Part shown: positions 15,973-19,198 of the stretch, in pieces
How the letters are laid out: each line of letters starts with the position of its first letter
Numbering within the stretch: position 1 is the first letter of the stretch
Assembly (NCBI GenBank): GCA_002716165.1
Contig: PAZT01000031.1
Location: forward strand, 1-19,198
Origin: Deltaproteobacteria bacterium
GTDB taxonomy: Bacteria > SAR324 > NAC60-12
Length of the DNA: 19,198 nucleotides
Direction of reading: 5' to 3'
Translations under genes and position numbers: made by a program
The notes under the pieces: generated by a model
What the model saw: the letters and a program-made list of their open reading frames with translations, nothing else
Databases searched by the model: none
What the model was told of the DNA's origin: nothing

Positions 15973-16908
15973 ATGTCAAATTTAAGTGATCGTCTGAAAA
16001 ATAAAGAAATTATTCTACTGGATGGAGGAGTTTCAACCGAAATTCAGAAACGTGGAGTATCCATGGATGATGACGTCTGGAGCGGTATTGCCCACATAAC
16101 TCACCCTGAAATTACCCTTCAGGTTCATGAAGACTATATCCGCGCCGGATCACAGGTTATCACAGCAAATACTTTTTCCACAGCAAGGCATGTGCTTGAA
16201 AGCATTAATATGGGTGACAAGGTCAGAAATATTAATGAAGAGGCAGTTAATTTAGCTAAGAAGGCCAGGGATAATGCAGCAGATCATGAGGTTTGGGTTG
16301 CAGGTTCAATCTCAAGCATGGCTCCATTTAACAACGAAGAGGAAGTGGCATTAGGAGAAAGTGTTGAAAGCAATTACAGAGAAATGGCAGAAATACTTGC
16401 TGAATCTGGAGTGGACCTTTTAATTGTGGAGATGATGAGAGAAACCGTAAATTCTATCATAGTCATTGAGGCCGCTCTTTCCACTGGATTACCTGTTTGG
16501 ATAGGTTATAGCGCTATGTTAGCAGACGACGGAAAAAATGTGATTAACTGGCGCTGGAAAAATGTGAAGAGTAAACCACCTGCAGGTGATTTTGAAAAAT
16601 TAGTTAAAGCAACAACCCATCTTGGTGGAGATGCAGCAGGGATAATGCATAGCCAAGTCAGGGATATCGAGTCTGCACTTAAAGTTATGAGCAAACACTG
16701 GCATGGACCAAAACTGATCTACGCTGAAACTGGAGCTCTACAAAAGCCTGACTGGAACTTCAAGGAAATTTGTACTCCAGAAAAATATTCTGAACTATTA
16801 AAAAATTGGGTCAATATTCATGGCGTACAAATTGTAGGAGGATGCTGTGGAACCGGACCAGAACATATTCGTATTCTCAAAGAAAAGATGCCTAAGCATT
16901 TACCTTAA
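15973..16908 (+). CDS. Homocysteine S-methyltransferase family protein
   Basis: A 311-residue cytosolic (beta/alpha)8-barrel protein of the homocysteine/betaine methyltransferase family, expected to bind zinc and transfer a methyl group to a thiol such as homocysteine. The N-terminal DGGVSTEIQKRG (17-28) and QVITANTFST (61-70) are typical. Two zinc cysteines sit in VGGCCGTGPEHI (C291 and C292). The third zinc cysteine, normally in a G-x-N-C segment of the barrel, is replaced by His in GIMHS (H226). I recall relatives with the same Met-His, so it may be a divergent subfamily with a different thiol substrate. The gene is 42 bases after the HCCA-isomerase-like gene and probably co-transcribed. 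There is no Shine-Dalgarno sequence. Confidence 0.85.
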   Translation: MSNLSDRLKNKEIILLDGGVSTEIQKRGVSMDDDVWSGIAHITHPEITLQVHEDYIRAGSQVITANTFSTARHVLESINMGDKVRNINEEAVNLAKKARDNAADHEVWVAGSISSMAPFNNEEEVALGESVESNYREMAEILAESGVDLLIVEMMRETVNSIIVIEAALSTGLPVWIGYSAMLADDGKNVINWRWKNVKSKPPAGDFEKLVKATTHLGGDAAGIMHSQVRDIESALKVMSKHWHGPKLIYAETGALQKPDWNFKEICTPEKYSELLKNWVNIHGVQIVGGCCGTGPEHIRILKEKMPKHLP

Positions 16909-16985
16909 TGAATAGATCTAGTAAACCAGCAGGTTATCTTATTCCTAAATAATTTAATTAAAGTCACATCTTTTAAAAAATATTT

Positions 16986-17831
16986 ATGGATTTTGGTAAC
17001 ATAATTTACGAATCAAGGGACAGGGTTGCTACCATCACACTTAATCGTCCTGAGAGATTAAATGCAATCAGTATAACAATGCCAGAAAATATTGCTGCTG
17101 CTTTTAATCATGCAGCATATGATGATTCAATACATGTGGTTGTGCTCACGGGTGCAGGACGAGGGTTCTGTTCTGGATATGATTTAGATTCCTTTGCAGA
17201 AAAAGCAGGAGAAAATCCGGTAATACAGGAAATGCCTTGGGATGCTATGATTGACTATAATTTTATGAATCGTTGTAACCAAAATTTTATGACAATTTGG
17301 CGTTGCGGTAGGCCTGTGATTGCTATGATTAATTGAGATGCTGTTGCAGGAGGCTCTCATATAGCCTTATGCTGCGACATAACAATAATGAATGAAAAAG
17401 CTCGCATAGGCTATCCTCCCGCTCGCGTATGGGGATGTCCAACTACAGCCATGTGGGTCTATCGTTTAGGACTTGAAAAAGCAAAATATATGCTTTTTAC
17501 AGGAAATCTTGTTAACGGCAGAAAAGCAGAAAAAATGGTGTTAATCCATCAGGCAGTTCCACTTGCAAAACTTGATCGGTCCGTCCAACTTCTAACAGAG
17601 AGAATCAAGGGAGTGCCAAAGAATCAGTTAATGATGATGAAAATTACTATTAACCAAGCTTACGAAAACATGAGGCTGTCTAGTTCTCAGACAATTGCAA
17701 CGCTGTTTGAGGGCATAGCAAGACATAGCCCGGAAGGAGTTCATTTCAAAAAGCGCGCTGAAGAAGTTGGCTTCAAGTAGGCTGTTGAAGAGAGAGATTC
17801 AGGAGACCCTATTACTGGAAGCAGTAACTGA
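16986..17831 (+). pseudogene. Crotonase / enoyl-CoA hydratase, broken by two nonsense codons
   Basis: One uninterrupted reading frame of 281 codons encodes a crotonase-fold enzyme (enoyl-CoA hydratase/isomerase), but it contains two stops. The first half has ITLNRPERLNAI and the oxyanion segment GRGFCSGYDL (58-67). TGA at 17334-17336 (codon 117) stands exactly where the family has the Gly of N-G-x-A-x-G-G; the frame continues DAVAGGSHIALCCDI. TAG at 17778-17780 (codon 265) stands where I recall Gln in EEVGFKQAV-x-ERD; the frame continues AVEERDSGDP to a TGA at 17829. Each is one base from the expected codon (GGA to TGA, CAG to TAG), with no frameshift. Neighbouring genes use both TGA and TAG as true stops, so recoding is unlikely. 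The C-terminal part could in principle restart at ATG 17388, but half a crotonase fold would not be active. Confidence 0.8.
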
Positions 17832-17874
17832 AAACATTCAGTATACAAGTATTCGATCTTAAAAAAATAAGGAG

Positions 17875-17897
17875 AAAAAAACTACTTTTTAAGTAGT
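17875..17897 (-). terminator. Intrinsic terminator of the PilZ gene (minus strand)
   Basis: ACTACTT and AAGTAGT (17881-17897) form a perfect 7-base stem with a 3-base loop. Read on the minus strand, six T follow immediately (17880-17875) and another T-rich stretch comes soon after. It lies about 115 bases beyond the PilZ stop. The stem has only two G-C pairs, so it is weak. On the plus strand no T-run follows. Confidence 0.5.
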
Positions 17898-18012
17898 AAA
17901 TTTCTGGAAAATTTTTTCATCCATTTGGAAAAATATTTAACCGTGGAAATTTGGAATAAAGCAATATCAATTAATTTTCTATATGAGTAATTCTCAAGTT
18001 GGAAAATATTAT

Positions 18013-19198
18013 TCAGGCTGCTTCCATATTTAATTTTCTACGATGAAGAAACTGATTTATTTTCATTCTAGTCAACATGTCTAAATCACGAAACTCACAA
18101 TGGATATCACTTACTCCCTCGTGGGGAATTACATCAATAACTGAGACTGCAAGTTTTTGGCGCAGACTGGCATGAGGCAAGTGGAAAATAAATACATCTT
18201 CCCTATTTATTCCATCTGAAGGCAGTTCTTTAAGCTCTATTTTAATACCTCCGGCACTCATATCTTTAATAATTCCGGGAAGCTTTGCGTAATCACTCTT
18301 TCCAAGTTCAATCTGCTGGTCCATTTCAAACTTTCTGCCTGTCGTAATTTCAAACTCCATTTTCAAATCTAGCTGTAGGCGTTCAGAATTCCGAATATGA
18401 AGTCTACGTATATTGGTTGTGTGCTCCAAGATAACTGCATTCAAATCCCTAACTAGTTGGCCAATGATTTTGAGCTGAAACTCATAATCTGCATCGTTTT
18501 CACGACGAATCTTGCAGTGCAATTCTGTAAACTGCTTCATATTTGCAGGACGATTTTTAACTTTTGGTGGCTTTAAAAGCAGCTCTATTTCATTTGAATC
18601 AAGGACATTACTAATAAAAACTACATTTTTGTCCTTAAGAAGAATCTGACATTCCAAATGGGTTCCAGGTTCAAGCATCTGTGTACAGATGAAGTCCGCT
18701 TTTGTGTTCTTGAAAGTGAACTGTAGTCCCTTACGAAGCATGTATATTTTGTCCAAGTTAGAATTTTTAAATCGCTGTGATTCTTTATAGACCAAAACAG
18801 TATCTTCAAATTTCTTTGACGACATAATAATTGGAACATGTTTTGCGGGATCTTTCGTATTAGTTAATTCAAGAAAAAATTCTCGATCCACATCCTCTAA
18901 ATTCCTAGACTCAAATTCAGAATCAACCACCAGTTGCGCTTGGTCCTTTGCCAATTTACTAAGTCCATCCTCCATTTTCTTTTTGTGAAGATAACGTATA
19001 AAAAAGATTCCTCCAATCACAGTTCCAAAAAAAGAGAATGCAAGAATATAAAAGCTTAAAGGAATTTCAGAGAGCGGTGGCATGGACTGGGCCAGATTCT
19101 TAGTTTCCAGATCCTTTAGAGTAAAATTCATCTCTCTTGGACTCCTGTCAATTCCTGACAAACACCACCAAGCTGAAATTATAAATATGAACTTCAGG
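18013..19198 (-). CDS. PilZ-domain membrane protein, start outside the window
   Basis: A c-di-GMP-type receptor domain on a membrane anchor. The minus-strand frame stays open to the right edge. Its outermost codons read KFIFIISAWWCLSG, a signal-peptide-like stretch, so the true start probably lies beyond the window. Internal starts are TTG 19161 and ATG 19131; the latter has AGGAG 10 bases upstream. Numbering from TTG 19161, a hydrophobic helix at about 34-55 (IPLSFYILAFSFFGTVIGGIFFI) is followed by RYLHKKK and a long cytoplasmic part. A YcgR-N-like region (about 110-245) precedes the PilZ domain (about 255-370) with the c-di-GMP motifs RNSER (RxxxR) and DMSAGG (DxSxxG). No neighbour indicates its target; motility or surface attachment is a family-based guess. 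Confidence 0.82.
   Translation of the reverse strand, partial: LKFIFIISAWWCLSGIDRSPREMNFTLKDLETKNLAQSMPPLSEIPLSFYILAFSFFGTVIGGIFFIRYLHKKKMEDGLSKLAKDQAQLVVDSEFESRNLEDVDREFFLELTNTKDPAKHVPIIMSSKKFEDTVLVYKESQRFKNSNLDKIYMLRKGLQFTFKNTKADFICTQMLEPGTHLECQILLKDKNVVFISNVLDSNEIELLLKPPKVKNRPANMKQFTELHCKIRRENDADYEFQLKIIGQLVRDLNAVILEHTTNIRRLHIRNSERLQLDLKMEFEITTGRKFEMDQQIELGKSDYAKLPGIIKDMSAGGIKIELKELPSDGINREDVFIFHLPHASLRQKLAVSVIDVIPHEGVSDIHCEFRDLDMLTRMKINQFLHRRKLNMEAA

Noticed and set aside
16986..17831. Alternative genetic code (TGA as Gly or TAG as Gln)
   Set aside because: TGA ends the TolB cyclase, aldo/keto reductase and EamA genes and TAG ends the first small gene, the methyltransferase and the pirin, all at natural family lengths. 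No known code reassigns both in this way.

Overview
The window is AT-rich bacterial DNA with tightly packed, mostly plus-strand genes. Only a few genes have a clear Shine-Dalgarno sequence. The class III nucleotide cyclases, a PilZ membrane protein, HspQ, a DUF1244 protein and many single-domain oxidoreductases fit a Gram-negative, proteobacteria-like organism. The mix suggests a marine, SAR324- or deltaproteobacteria-like lineage, but that is an impression: no rRNA or other phylogenetic marker is present. I see no phage, transposon, CRISPR, tRNA or rRNA.

Layout. (1) 76-414: a small secreted protein, convergent with an MFS exporter (484-1878, minus). (2) A divergent intergenic region leads to a multidomain cyclase-TolB-like-TPR protein (2181-3971). 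(3) A DUF1244 gene and an aldo/keto reductase (4087-5358) form a likely two-gene operon with good ribosome sites. (4) 5427-7256 encodes a 609-residue multi-pass membrane protein with a histidine-rich head that I do not recognise. (5) 7336-10402 holds HspQ, a zinc-free medium-chain dehydrogenase, a class I O-methyltransferase and a pirin; the last three are tightly spaced. (6) A 334-base intergenic region precedes an NrtS-like nitrate/nitrite transporter (10737-10994), followed 43 bases later by a PAS-coiled-coil-class IIIb cyclase (11038-12318). (7) 12510-15215: an EamA exporter, a Gfo/Idh/MocA oxidoreductase and a membrane-anchored alpha/beta hydrolase, the last two overlapping by 4 bases. 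(8) 15355-16908: an HCCA-isomerase/DsbA-like protein and a homocysteine S-methyltransferase-like protein. (9) 16986-17831: a crotonase gene broken by two in-frame nonsense codons. (10) 18013 to the right edge, minus strand: a PilZ-domain membrane protein whose true start probably lies outside the window.

Two themes stand out. The first is nucleotide second messengers: two different class III cyclases and a PilZ protein (c-di-GMP type), with one cyclase apparently paired with an anion transporter. The second is small-molecule redox and detoxification chemistry: aldo/keto reductase, MDR, O-methyltransferase, pirin, Gfo/Idh, HCCA isomerase and crotonase. Most of the window is ordinary housekeeping and accessory content. 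The items most worth a second look are the NrtS-cyclase pair, the doubly interrupted crotonase gene and the unrecognised 609-residue membrane protein.
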